Assembly (NCBI RefSeq): GCF_025660475.1
Contig: NZ_JAOUSF010000009.1
Coordinates: forward strand, 1 to 40,940
DNA: 40,940 bases
Direction of reading: 5' to 3'
From: Perspicuibacillus lycopersici
GTDB lineage: Bacteria > Bacillota > Bacilli > Bacillales > Caldibacillaceae
This document shows, piece by piece, positions 8,559 to 16,953 of this stretch (position 1 is its first letter; each line of letters opens with the position of its first letter). A model generated the notes under the pieces. The model ran no database searches and had not been told where the DNA came from. It saw nothing but the letters and a program-made list of their open reading frames with translations. A program made the translations under genes and the position numbers.

Positions 8559-8598
8559 CAAAAATATTTTAGGAAAAATATTGAGGAGGTTGTTCATT

Positions 8599-8883
8599 GT
8601 GTTAAAACCACTAGGTGATCGCGTCGTCATTGAACTTGTAGAAACTGAAGAAAAAACAGCAAGCGGTATTGTATTACCAGATACTGCGAAAGAAAAACCT
8701 CAAGAAGGTAAAATCGTTGCTGTTGGAACTGGCCGTGTACTAGAAAGCGGTGAAAGAGTTGCATTGGAAGTGAGCGTTAACGATCGCATTATCTTCTCAA
8801 AATATGCTGGAACAGAAGTTAAATACGAAGGTAAAGAATACTTAGTTTTACGTGAAAGTGACATTCTAGCGATTGTTCAATAA
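8599..8883 (+). CDS. groES: Co-chaperonin GroES
   Basis: GroES caps the GroEL chamber during ATP-driven protein folding. The 94-residue protein contains [12 protein letters not shown] at the N-terminus, a mobile loop near [12 protein letters not shown], and [16 protein letters not shown] near the end. The longest frame begins at a TTG that is part of the ribosome site (TTGAGGAGG); AGGAGG at 8584-8589 places the start at the GTG at 8599, 9 nt away, which gives the conserved N-terminus. The promoter and CIRCE lie directly upstream and groEL follows after 79 nt. Confidence 0.97.
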   Translation: MLKPLGDRVVIELVETEEKTASGIVLPDTAKEKPQEGKIVAVGTGRVLESGERVALEVSVNDRIIFSKYAGTEVKYEGKEYLVLRESDILAIVQ

Positions 8884-8910
8884 TCTTAGTTTTTTAGTCA
8901 CTATATATCA

Positions 8911-10591
<1,681 letters not shown>

Positions 10592-10603
10592 TAAGCCGCT
10601 TCA

Positions 10604-10625
10604 CCCCTTGATATATAAGGGTTTT
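10604..10625 (+). terminator. Weak terminator candidate after groEL
   Basis: CCCTT/AAGGG (10605-10609 and 10617-10621) with a 7-nt loop and TTTT, 13 nt after the groEL stop. The stem is short. A longer hairpin at 10680-10716 followed by T residues could also stop transcription, but it lies inside a decayed integrase sequence. Confidence 0.45.
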
Positions 10626-10643
10626 ATGTAAGATGAGAGTGGA

Positions 10644-10665
10644 ATGTTAACATTGTTGTTAACAT
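10644..10665. repeat. Inverted repeat ATGTTAAC-N6-GTTAACAT
   Basis: Perfect 8-bp arms separated by ATTGTT lie just before the accessory scar. No associated gene uses it clearly; it might be an old regulatory or boundary site. Confidence 0.6.
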
Positions 10666-10672
10666 GAGGTTC

Positions 10673-10793
10673 TTAACGGAGGCTTCTCATGAGTTCAGCA
10701 AACTTGTGGGAAGCTTCTTTTTTCATTTCTTGTGCGACGTGGTGAAAGACATTTTTTTGTGATTTGGGTATCTGTTTGACCGAAGCGATTCAT
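10673..10793 (-). pseudogene. Tyrosine recombinase (integrase) C-terminal remnant
   Basis: Read on the minus strand, two frames join to give the C-terminus of a phage- or ICE-type integrase: NRFGQTDTQITK in one frame and NVFHHVAQEMKKEASHKF in the next, ending ELMRSLR and a stop. The switch falls in an A7 run (10752-10758 on the plus strand), as if one A had been added. The position where these enzymes carry the catalytic tyrosine (usually ...Y-x-HV) is Phe. No N-terminal or core domain remains; a TAA lies just upstream in frame. Family by motif memory; the remnant is too short for finer assignment. Confidence 0.65.
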
Positions 10794-10843
10794 AATTTAT
10801 TCAAGCGTGCAAGCTATTCTTCTACTTTTAAATCATTTTCTTA

Positions 10844-11033
10844 TCAATTCTCGTCACTATCAAGCCAAGCTAGAACATCTTCTATATAGTCCCATTTTTT
10901 TGTTAAGCCTTTTTTTATCTTCTTCAGCTTCTTTTTCTCCTTGATGCCATTCTTTGCTCCAAAACCATTCTTGATCCTTTGGAACTTGAATCCATCCTTT
11001 TTTATTTTTAATATAGACTCAAACATATTCCAT
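10844..11033 (-). pseudogene. Broken antitoxin-like small gene
   Basis: From the ATG at 11033 (AAGGAAGTG 8 nt upstream) the frame reads MEYV, then TGA, then VYIKNKKGWIQVPKDQEW and FWSKEWHQGEKEAEED. It then shifts by a 2-nt loss (an AT of GATATA) into IKKGLTKKWDYIEDVLAWLD and the stop. Restoring TGG for TGA and the two bases would give a 63-residue protein. The motif 'VPxxQxWFWxxEWQxGExEAxxD' resembles the C-terminal part of AbrB/MazE-like antitoxins of Firmicutes; no toxin gene is next to it. Function is inferred only from that resemblance. Two independent lesions argue for a true pseudogene rather than a sequencing error. Confidence 0.65.
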
Positions 11034-11136
11034 TGTTTTCACTTCCTTATAAATTATGTTGTCTTAATAAAAGGCTCTTTTCGTATAGATTGTTGCTTTT
11101 TTAACCAAACTCTTTAGAGGTGGTAATACATCTCTC

Positions 11137-11443
11137 AGGAGGTATATAGAATGTGGGAAGACGTTTCGTTTATACCGCCTTTTCGGACTTACCTAAACAC
11201 GAGCAAATAAAGCTATTTAAACTTCTAAAAGAAAATTTCTTTTCAGATGAAGAGGAAATAATGAGAGATGCTTTTACGACCATCAGGGAAACACGCTTTA
11301 AAGAAGGGTTAGGTTATATTCATTGTGGAAGTGTAAAGGTAAAACAAAACGGACATATAGAGCTAGACAAAGATATCTCTGTCGTGACTGTGGGAAGTCT
11401 TTCAACGATTTAACAAATTTTCTCCACAAATTTTCTCCGTGAT
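11137..11443 (+). pseudogene. Truncated IS1595-type transposase
   Basis: After an AGGAGGT site (11137-11143), the frame from 11153 reads the start of an IS1595-family transposase (VYTAFSDLPKHEQIKLFKLL, then RETRFKEGLGYIHCGS). A one-base loss near 11350 shifts the rest to another frame, RARQRYLCRDCGKSFNDLTN, which completes the zinc-ribbon region. The first Cys of the ribbon is Tyr (YIHC instead of CIHC). The sequence stops after about 110 residues, so the DDE catalytic domain is missing. The end is marked by a perfect 13-bp tandem duplication (11413-11438). Confidence 0.78.
11413..11438 (+). repeat. 13-bp tandem duplication at the transposase break
   Basis: ACAAATTTTCTCC occurs twice without a gap. 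It sits exactly where similarity to the transposase ends and may be a scar of deletion or slippage. Confidence 0.8.
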
Positions 11444-11445
11444 GT

Positions 11446-11477
11446 ATAAAAAGCCATTTCATAAAATGAAACGGCTT
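11446..11477 (-). terminator. Terminator of the nucleotidyltransferase-like gene
   Basis: A 12-bp stem with one mismatch (11451-11462 with 11466-11477) around AAA. On the minus strand it is followed by TTTTT, and it begins 10 nt after the stop of the gene at 11487. Confidence 0.8.
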
Positions 11478-11486
11478 ATTTCCTAA

Positions 11487-12062
11487 TCAGTTTTTTAATA
11501 TGTGCTGGACTTTAATTTTATGCCAAATAGCCTTCCAATTCTTTTTTATAATTCGCTCCTCATAAATTGCACCAAGTTCTTCTGTTTCGATAAAATGGGA
11601 AGTCGGTTTCAGTTCTAAATTAATGACATCATCTATTCCACAAGGAGAAGTAAGAACTAAATTGTTATCCTTGTCTAGCTTTACTCCGAGAGCAGTTGCA
11701 GTTTCTGGAAACTTTGAAATAGCATCTTCCGAAGAAGTATAAGGAGGAAGATTATTAATGACGTGCATCCTTGCTTCATTTTTAACAGACCAAGGTATAT
11801 TAGGCATTATGCTTTTCAACTTATTCTCTAATTCCTTTTCAAAATTCTCATCAATGTTTGCGTTATCAAAATAAATAACATCTACATCCGGGGTCTCAGT
11901 TCTTTCATTAAACCCGTGCAATGTGTCCCAGATTTTTGAACGTACAAATCCTGCACATATCCACCAATCAGGCAAATTTAATGTACTCGCTACCTTTATA
12001 ATCTCCATCATTTTTTCATCGCTTTGGATTAGCTTTATTACATCTTCTTTATTCTTTAACAT
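11487..12062 (-). CDS. Nucleotidyltransferase-like protein (NTP_transf_6 / DUF925 type)
   Basis: A 191-residue protein. Residues 33-46 (WWICAGFVRSKIWD) and 58-66 (TPDVDVIYFD region, with Asp59 and Asp61) match the GF/VRN..WD and DxD pattern of the NTP_transf_6 family, a minimal nucleotidyltransferase fold of unknown substrate. The frame is intact, unlike the remnants around it. A run GGGGGATAAC lies upstream of the ATG at 12062. It has its own terminator and no partner gene, so it looks like a single-gene cargo in the accessory region. No biochemical role can be assigned. Confidence 0.8.
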   Translation of the reverse strand: MLKNKEDVIKLIQSDEKMMEIIKVASTLNLPDWWICAGFVRSKIWDTLHGFNERTETPDVDVIYFDNANIDENFEKELENKLKSIMPNIPWSVKNEARMHVINNLPPYTSSEDAISKFPETATALGVKLDKDNNLVLTSPCGIDDVINLELKPTSHFIETEELGAIYEERIIKKNWKAIWHKIKVQHILKN

Positions 12063-12540
12063 CTTAACGTTATCCCCCTTTTGATATCCGAACGTATATT
12101 CCTATTCTAACACAACAAAATGTGAAGGGAGAATATACCAATAAGATTTTTAAACATACTTAATCCTTAATTTTTAGGTTATTAAGCTCTAAGTTTATAT
12201 GAACAAAAATTGCTTATAGTTCTATAGGCAATGAGCCCGTGCTATAAATAAATGATTTATATATTTTTCCCTTTTCACAATCTTGTATTTTACAATCATC
12301 TCCCATTCACACAATTTAAATAAAAATTTTATATGGTTTGAACTTTATTCACTCAAAATAGATAAATAATAAAAGTTAAAAACTTTTTACTGTTTGTCTT
12401 CGATGCCCTAAAACTTGTCACCTTTTCCTAACTTTTGGTAAGGTAGAGATAGAAAGAGGTTCGGAAAAACTCATGAACTTGGGAGAAATGTAAGTTCCAC
12501 CTCAAGTATATGGATTCAACGTGAAAGGGGGCTTTTTTTA
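12063..12540. other. Long AT-rich intergenic region
   Basis: No convincing gene. One short hairpin (TTGCTTATAG/CTATAGGCAA, 12210-12231) would read as a terminator only on the minus strand, where no gene precedes it. The last 100 nt before 12541 are less AT-rich and purine-rich, but match no riboswitch consensus that I know. A clear promoter for the gene at 12541 could not be chosen. Confidence 0.5.
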
Positions 12541-13080
12541 GTGAAAATAGTGGGTGTTTCAGGGACATTAGCTGGTGGAAAGACGTCACAAATGGTATAT
12601 GATGTTTTACATGCAGCAAAGCTAGTAGACACTTCTGTCGAAACAGAATTAATGGATATAAAGGATTATGATATCGAGTTTATGCGAGGGGTACCATTAT
12701 CGTATTACAATGACGAAACGGTTGAGGTAGTTAATAAAATTTTAAATGCCGATTGCATTGTTATTGGTACACCGGTTTATCAGGCTTCGATTGCTGGTGC
12801 TTTAAAAAATTTATTGGACTTAATGCCGGAGCATGCCTTTCGAAATAAGGTAGTTGGCTATATATCTACTGCAGGGTCTGAAAAGCATTTTCTCGTGGCA
12901 GAGTATAATTTACGGCCGATTTTGCAATTTTTAGGAGCGACCGTCCCTTCACGAAATGTTTTTGTACCTGATGATCATTTTGATGAGGAAAATGTGATTG
13001 TAGATAAATGGACGAAAGACCGAATCCAGAAAATGGCAAAAGAAATGGTTCAACTGACAAAGAGTGTAAAGGATTTCTAA
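12541..13080 (+). CDS. NAD(P)H-dependent FMN reductase (SsuE-like)
   Basis: A 179-residue flavodoxin-fold reductase. It starts MKIVGVSGTLAGGKTSQM, the FMN phosphate loop, and has IVIGTPVYQASIAGALKNLLD near residues 77-97, typical of SsuE/MsuE-type reductases that supply reduced FMN. The start is the GTG at 12541, 9 nt after AAAGGGGG. It is a clear paralogue of the reductase at 14488 (shared IGTP.-.QASI-LKN--DL-P- and GS-KHFL blocks). It has its own terminator and lacks the operator seen before the monooxygenase, so it may be controlled separately. Confidence 0.88.
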   Translation: MKIVGVSGTLAGGKTSQMVYDVLHAAKLVDTSVETELMDIKDYDIEFMRGVPLSYYNDETVEVVNKILNADCIVIGTPVYQASIAGALKNLLDLMPEHAFRNKVVGYISTAGSEKHFLVAEYNLRPILQFLGATVPSRNVFVPDDHFDEENVIVDKWTKDRIQKMAKEMVQLTKSVKDF

Positions 13081-13128
13081 TGTCGTTCAATGCTCAACGT
13101 AGCTCAGCTAAACAAAACGAAAGAAACA

Positions 13129-13157
13129 AACGAGAATGAGTTGATTCTCGTTTTTTG
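13129..13157 (+). terminator. Terminator of the first FMN reductase
   Basis: ACGAGAAT/ATTCTCGT stem (13130-13137, 13144-13151), six-base loop, then six T residues. Confidence 0.9.
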
Positions 13158-13261
13158 TAATTGTAAGGAAAAAGCATATGTTACATCTTCCATATTTGAT
13201 AGGGAATTATAACAAATATGATTTTCAAACGCTTGCCTACATTTCACTAGCATTTTCTCTT

Positions 13262-13281
13262 TAGTATCTTTTTGTATACTA
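13262..13281 (+). promoter_or_regulatory. Operator copy 1: TAGTAT-N8-ATACTA
   Basis: Inverted repeat TAGTAT-CTTTTTGT-ATACTA. A nearly identical copy (19 of 20 bases) lies at 15500-15519 before the HxlR-type regulator gene. A second palindrome, ACTTATAAGT (13286-13295), follows 4 nt downstream. The copy is about 135 nt before the monooxygenase start. Binding by the HxlR protein is inferred. Confidence 0.75.
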
Positions 13282-13417
13282 GAGCACTTATAAGTAAGTA
13301 CTTATATTATTTTCAGTCCCATTCTATAATAACGATGAAGCATGAAAATGAATAATCGATCCATAAAGGCAAGCTAATATAAATTAAATAAAAATGAGCA
13401 TTGGGAGGAATTTTATC

Positions 13418-14476
13418 TTGGAAAAATATCGAATCGATCCTAGTGAAGGATTAGAATTTGGATTATATACATTAGGGGATCATTTAGCGAATCCAGCTAC
13501 AGGCGAACGGATTTCCGCCCAGCAGCGAATTAAAGAAATAATTGAGCTTGCAAAGCTAGCGGAGCAAGCTGGCATCCATTTCTTTAGTGTCGGGGAAAGC
13601 CATCAGGACTATTTTGCAACACAGGCACATTCTGTTGTTTTAGCAGCCATTGCACAAGCAACAGAGAAAATTAAAATTGGTAGCTCCTCTACGATTATTA
13701 GTACGTCCGATCCAGTTCGTGTGTATGAGGATTTTGCAACCATTGATTTAATTTCCGGTGGTCGCGCTGAAATTATTGCTGGTCGTGCATCACGTGTTGG
13801 GCTTTTTGAATTACTTGGCTATAATCTTCGTGATTATGAAGAATTATTTGAGGAAAAATTTGATCTGTTACTACAAATTAATGAAAATGAAGTTGTCAAT
13901 TGGAACGGCGAATTCCGTGCACCATTAAGAAATGCCAAAGTATTGCCACGTCCAACAGGTGGATCGATGCCAATTTGGCGAGCGGTTGGTGGAACTCCAG
14001 CAAGTGCGATGAAAGCTGGTTTCCAAGGAGTGCCAATGGCGTTAGCAATGTTAGGTGGGCCAGTTTCCCACTTTAAATTAACGATTGATGCTTATCGCCA
14101 AGCACTCAAGCAAGGTGGACATAATCCAGAAGAATTTCCAGTCGCAACAACCGGCTTCTTCTATGTAGCGGAGACAACACAACAAGCATTGCGAGAATAC
14201 TATCCACACATCAATGAAGGCATGAAGCTTACAAATGGCGGTGGATTTCCGAAACAGCTATTTGCACAAGGAGCGGATCCGCGCAGTGTCATGAATGTCG
14301 GCAGTCCACAGGAAGTAATCGAAAAAATTCTTTATCAGCATGAGCAATTTGGTAACCAACGCTACATGGCGCAATTAGAATTCGGTGGAGTACCATTTGA
14401 AAAAGTAATGAAAAATATTGAAATCATTGGTACGGAGATTTTACCAGCAATCAAAAAATATACAGCGAAAAAATGA
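13418..14476 (+). CDS. Luciferase-like flavin-dependent monooxygenase
   Basis: A 352-residue TIM-barrel protein of the bacterial luciferase-like (LLM) family, which oxidises organic substrates with FMNH2 and O2. Features: LAEQAGIHFFSVGESHQDYF early, KIKIGSSSTIISTSDPVRVY, the DLISGGRAEIIAGRASRVG segment and PIWRAVGG. An ATG at 13394 has no ribosome site; GGGAGGAA (13403-13410) sits 7 nt before a TTG at 13418, which is the likely start. The FMN reductase gene begins 11 nt after its stop, so the pair probably forms a two-component monooxygenase. The arrangement recalls the LLM/FMN-reductase 'duo' families; the substrate is unknown. Confidence 0.88.
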   Translation: MEKYRIDPSEGLEFGLYTLGDHLANPATGERISAQQRIKEIIELAKLAEQAGIHFFSVGESHQDYFATQAHSVVLAAIAQATEKIKIGSSSTIISTSDPVRVYEDFATIDLISGGRAEIIAGRASRVGLFELLGYNLRDYEELFEEKFDLLLQINENEVVNWNGEFRAPLRNAKVLPRPTGGSMPIWRAVGGTPASAMKAGFQGVPMALAMLGGPVSHFKLTIDAYRQALKQGGHNPEEFPVATTGFFYVAETTQQALREYYPHINEGMKLTNGGGFPKQLFAQGADPRSVMNVGSPQEVIEKILYQHEQFGNQRYMAQLEFGGVPFEKVMKNIEIIGTEILPAIKKYTAKK

Positions 14477-14487
14477 GGGGGAGCGTC

Positions 14488-15054
14488 ATGAAAATTGTCG
14501 GATTGTCTGGTTCCAAGGTAGGCTCGAAAACGAGAACAGCAATGAACTATACGATAAAGGAAATAAACGGAAAATATCCTGACATTGAAGTCGATTTAAT
14601 CGATTTAGCGGATTATGATGTGCAATTCAGTGATGGACGCTCCTATTGGGAATACACAGGGGATACGAAATATGTTGCGGAAACATTAATGGGAGCAGAT
14701 GCAATAATTATTGGAACGCCAATTTTCCAAGCATCAATTCCAGCAACATTAAAAAATATTTTTGATTTACTACCAGAAAAGGCATTACGTGACAAAGTCG
14801 TCAGCATTTTAGTGACAGCTGGATCTGCTAAGCATTTCTTAATTGTCGAGCAACAATTAAAACCAATCTTATCCTATATGAAGGCACAAGTTGTTCAAAC
14901 GTATGTGTTTATTGAAGAGAAGGATTTTTATCGAAAAGAAATTATCAATAATGATATCATTTTCCGAATTCAACGATTAGTGGAGGACACGGTAGTTTTA
15001 GCTGAAACGTATGCGAAGGTTCGTGAGGCAAAAGAAGCGGAATATGGATTTTAA
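14488..15054 (+). CDS. FMN reductase partner of the monooxygenase
   Basis: A 188-residue flavodoxin-fold reductase starting MKIVGLSGSKVGSKTRTAM, with IIIGTPIFQASIPATLKNIF. It is expected to pass reduced FMN to the monooxygenase encoded just upstream. The open frame begins at 14473, but that ATG overlaps the upstream stop; GAGGGGGAG at 14475-14483 points to the ATG at 14488. It is paralogous to the reductase at 12541. The charged C-terminal end (KVREAKEAEYGF) is not shared by that paralogue. Confidence 0.88.
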   Translation: MKIVGLSGSKVGSKTRTAMNYTIKEINGKYPDIEVDLIDLADYDVQFSDGRSYWEYTGDTKYVAETLMGADAIIIGTPIFQASIPATLKNIFDLLPEKALRDKVVSILVTAGSAKHFLIVEQQLKPILSYMKAQVVQTYVFIEEKDFYRKEIINNDIIFRIQRLVEDTVVLAETYAKVREAKEAEYGF

Positions 15055-15067
15055 TATGATCTCAAAA

Positions 15068-15099
15068 AGATGACCTCGGTACAATTGCCGAGGTCATCT
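15068..15099. terminator. Bidirectional terminator
   Basis: A perfect stem of 11-12 bp (GATGACCTCGG/CCGAGGTCATC) lies between the converging reductase and hxlR-type genes. On the minus strand it is followed by TTTTT; on the plus strand only by a short T-poor tract. Confidence 0.85.
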
Positions 15100-15131
15100 A
15101 TTGTGGTTAAAATGTATATTCAACTATGGAA

Positions 15132-15485
15132 TTAAATGGTTTTCGTTTGATTCACTAGTTTTTGTTTTTTATGAACGGTATGCTTTGTTCCCCATTCATG
15201 CATTGCTGCTAAAATTGGCTCCAAGCTTTTACCGTATTCGGTAATCGAATATTCTACCTTTGGTGGAACCTGTGGATAAACAACTCGCTCAATAATATCT
15301 TCTTCCTCTAATTCCCGTAAATGCTTCGTTAACATTTTTTGCGTAATTTCCGGGACACTCCGTTTAATTTCACTAAATCGCATCGTCCCATTTTTCAAAA
15401 GGTGCAATAAAATGATGGGCTTCCATTTACCGACAATAATTTCTAGTGCATCCTCCACCCGACATAAATCTGGTTCAATATTCAT
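15132..15485 (-). CDS. HxlR-family transcriptional regulator with N-terminal Cys
   Basis: A 117-residue winged-helix regulator of the HxlR (MarR-like) family. The core reads VGKWKPIILLHLLKNGTMRF then SEIKRSVPEITQKMLTKHLREL, with the wing PPKVEYSITEYGKSL. Cys8 sits in EPDLCRVEDAL, the place where redox- or electrophile-sensing members such as YodB and HypR hold their active cysteine. AAGGAGG lies 8 nt before the ATG at 15485. A TAGTAT-N8-ATACTA operator lies directly upstream and again before the monooxygenase operon, which suggests autoregulation and control of that operon. Confidence 0.92.
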   Translation of the reverse strand: MNIEPDLCRVEDALEIIVGKWKPIILLHLLKNGTMRFSEIKRSVPEITQKMLTKHLRELEEEDIIERVVYPQVPPKVEYSITEYGKSLEPILAAMHEWGTKHTVHKKQKLVNQTKTI

Positions 15486-15499
15486 GATTAATGCCTCCT

Positions 15500-15519
15500 T
15501 AGTATCTTTTAGTATACTA
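15500..15519 (-). promoter_or_regulatory. Operator copy 2: TAGTAT-N8-ATACTA
   Basis: TAGTAT-CTTTTAGT-ATACTA, one base different from the copy at 13262-13281. It ends only 3 nt from the ribosome site of the HxlR-type gene, in the place for a promoter or early-transcript operator. Confidence 0.78.
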
Positions 15520-15593
15520 TAGAAAATAAAGGGAGTACATTAATTACTCGCTATATAGAACTGTAAAAATAGACAAACATCCAAATTGGTATA

Positions 15594-15658
15594 GAAAAAA
15601 CTCTTCGATAACACGAAGTACTGTTTTTAGAAACAATACTTCGCATTACCTAAGAGTT
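15594..15658 (-). terminator. Very long terminator touching the murA-like stop codon
   Basis: On the minus strand the last base of the stop codon begins a stem of nearly 30 bp (AACTCTT...AAGAGTT outside; CGAAGTA...TACTTCG and TTGTTT/AAACAG inside) followed by six T residues. Confidence 0.88.
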
Positions 15659-16953
15659 TATAACACATCACGTAACAAATCCTCTGTACTAACATCGTCA
15701 GATTCCAGTACATTTATCTTAACCCCTATGGATCGAAATGCTGCTACAGCATCTTCATATCCTCGTTCGATATGTTCGATTCCGGTAATGGTAGTTTTTC
15801 CTTCTGCGGTAATACCAGCGAGAATTAAAGAAATACCTGCGCGAATATCTGATACATGGACATTCGTTCCTTTTAGCGGTGTTTTCCCTTTTATAAAGGC
15901 AACCCCATTGCGGACATCGATATCTGCTCCCATGCGTGCTAATTGCTGTACATGATTGAAACGATTCGGATAAACTTGCTCATTAATAATACTTTTTCCT
16001 GGCGCTTGTGTTAACAAGGAAGTCAGTGGTTGCTGTAAATCGGTAGCAAATCCAGGATACATGCCTGTTCTAACACGAGTAGCTTTTAATTTTCCAGTAG
16101 CGTAAGCGGTAATGGATTGGTCACCTTCGACAATGGCAATTCCGATTTCTTGTAACTTCGAAATACAGGAGCCTAAATGTTCGGGAATTACATTGTTCAC
16201 CGTTACCGAACCAGTTGCTAGTCCGGCAGCCATTAGGAAGCTTCCAGCAATTAACCGGTCGGGAATTACTTGATGGGTACAGCCGGTTAAATGGGTTACA
16301 CCAACAATTTTTATTGTACTTGTTCCTGCACCGGTTATTTTTGCCCCCATTTTATTTAAAAGAATGGCGGTATCACTCACTTCAGGGTCGCAAGCAGCAT
16401 TAAGCAGCACGGTAGTACCTTTGGCGCGAGCGGCTGCTAACATAATGTTAATTGTGCCCCCAGAGGTAATTTTGTCAAAATAAATTGTTTCTCCTCTTAA
16501 TTCTGTTGCTTCGACCTCGTAATAGTCCTCATGAAAGGTAAATGTTGCCCCTAACATTTGCAATGCTTTAATATGTTGGTCAATTGGCCGACTGACAAAA
16601 TTATCCCCACCAGGATACCCGACAGAAACTTTTCCGAATTTCGCCAGCAATGCCCCAACGAAATAATAGCCAGTTCGGATAGATGAAGATTTTTTTGGAT
16701 CGAAACTCGTATGATTAATTGAATTTGGGTTAATATGAACGGCGCCAGCATCATCTATCGTAATGTGACAGCCTATTTCTTTTTCCATTTGGCAAATTAC
16801 CCGGAAGTCAGATATATTCGGAATGCCTAATAATGTAACAGATTCATCTGTTAATAGGGCAGCAGCGAGTAATGCTAACGAACTATTTTTTGATCCAGGG
16901 ATAGTAACATTCCCTTTAATTTCGGGGGTATGCTCGACATTAATCCATCTCAT
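15658..16953 (-). CDS. murA: MurA paralogue with Asp in place of catalytic-loop Cys
   Basis: A 431-residue UDP-GlcNAc enolpyruvyl transferase-fold protein, expected in the first step of peptidoglycan precursor synthesis. Conserved residues by E. coli numbering are Lys22-Asn23 (PGSKN), Asp305 (PGFATDLQ) and the RAGISLILAG / GIEHIERGYED block. In the catalytic loop, usually PGGC..G.RPID, residue 117 is Asp (PGGDNFVSRPIDQH). Asp here is known in mycobacterial and chlamydial MurA and gives insensitivity to fosfomycin. The longest frame starts at a GTG inside the AGGAGTG ribosome site, so ATG 16953 is preferred. The gene overlaps the DeoR gene by 14 nt. It may be a specialised second or third MurA; exact activity is unproven. 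Confidence 0.85.
   Translation of the reverse strand: MRWINVEHTPEIKGNVTIPGSKNSSLALLAAALLTDESVTLLGIPNISDFRVICQMEKEIGCHITIDDAGAVHINPNSINHTSFDPKKSSSIRTGYYFVGALLAKFGKVSVGYPGGDNFVSRPIDQHIKALQMLGATFTFHEDYYEVEATELRGETIYFDKITSGGTINIMLAAARAKGTTVLLNAACDPEVSDTAILLNKMGAKITGAGTSTIKIVGVTHLTGCTHQVIPDRLIAGSFLMAAGLATGSVTVNNVIPEHLGSCISKLQEIGIAIVEGDQSITAYATGKLKATRVRTGMYPGFATDLQQPLTSLLTQAPGKSIINEQVYPNRFNHVQQLARMGADIDVRNGVAFIKGKTPLKGTNVHVSDIRAGISLILAGITAEGKTTITGIEHIERGYEDAVAAFRSIGVKINVLESDDVSTEDLLRDVL

Noticed and set aside
10680..10723. Strong 15-bp hairpin with T run as a dedicated groEL terminator
   Set aside because: It lies within the remnant integrase coding sequence (KEASHKFAELMRSL region), so it did not evolve simply as a groEL terminator, although it may act as one now.
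12240..12540. Possible riboswitch or T-box leader before the first FMN reductase
   Set aside because: No SAM, FMN, T-box, guanidine or preQ1 consensus could be aligned, and no terminator/antiterminator pair is visible.
12428..12619. 63-codon minus-strand open frame overlapping the FMN reductase start
   Set aside because: No ribosome site, no family resemblance, and it overlaps a clear gene.
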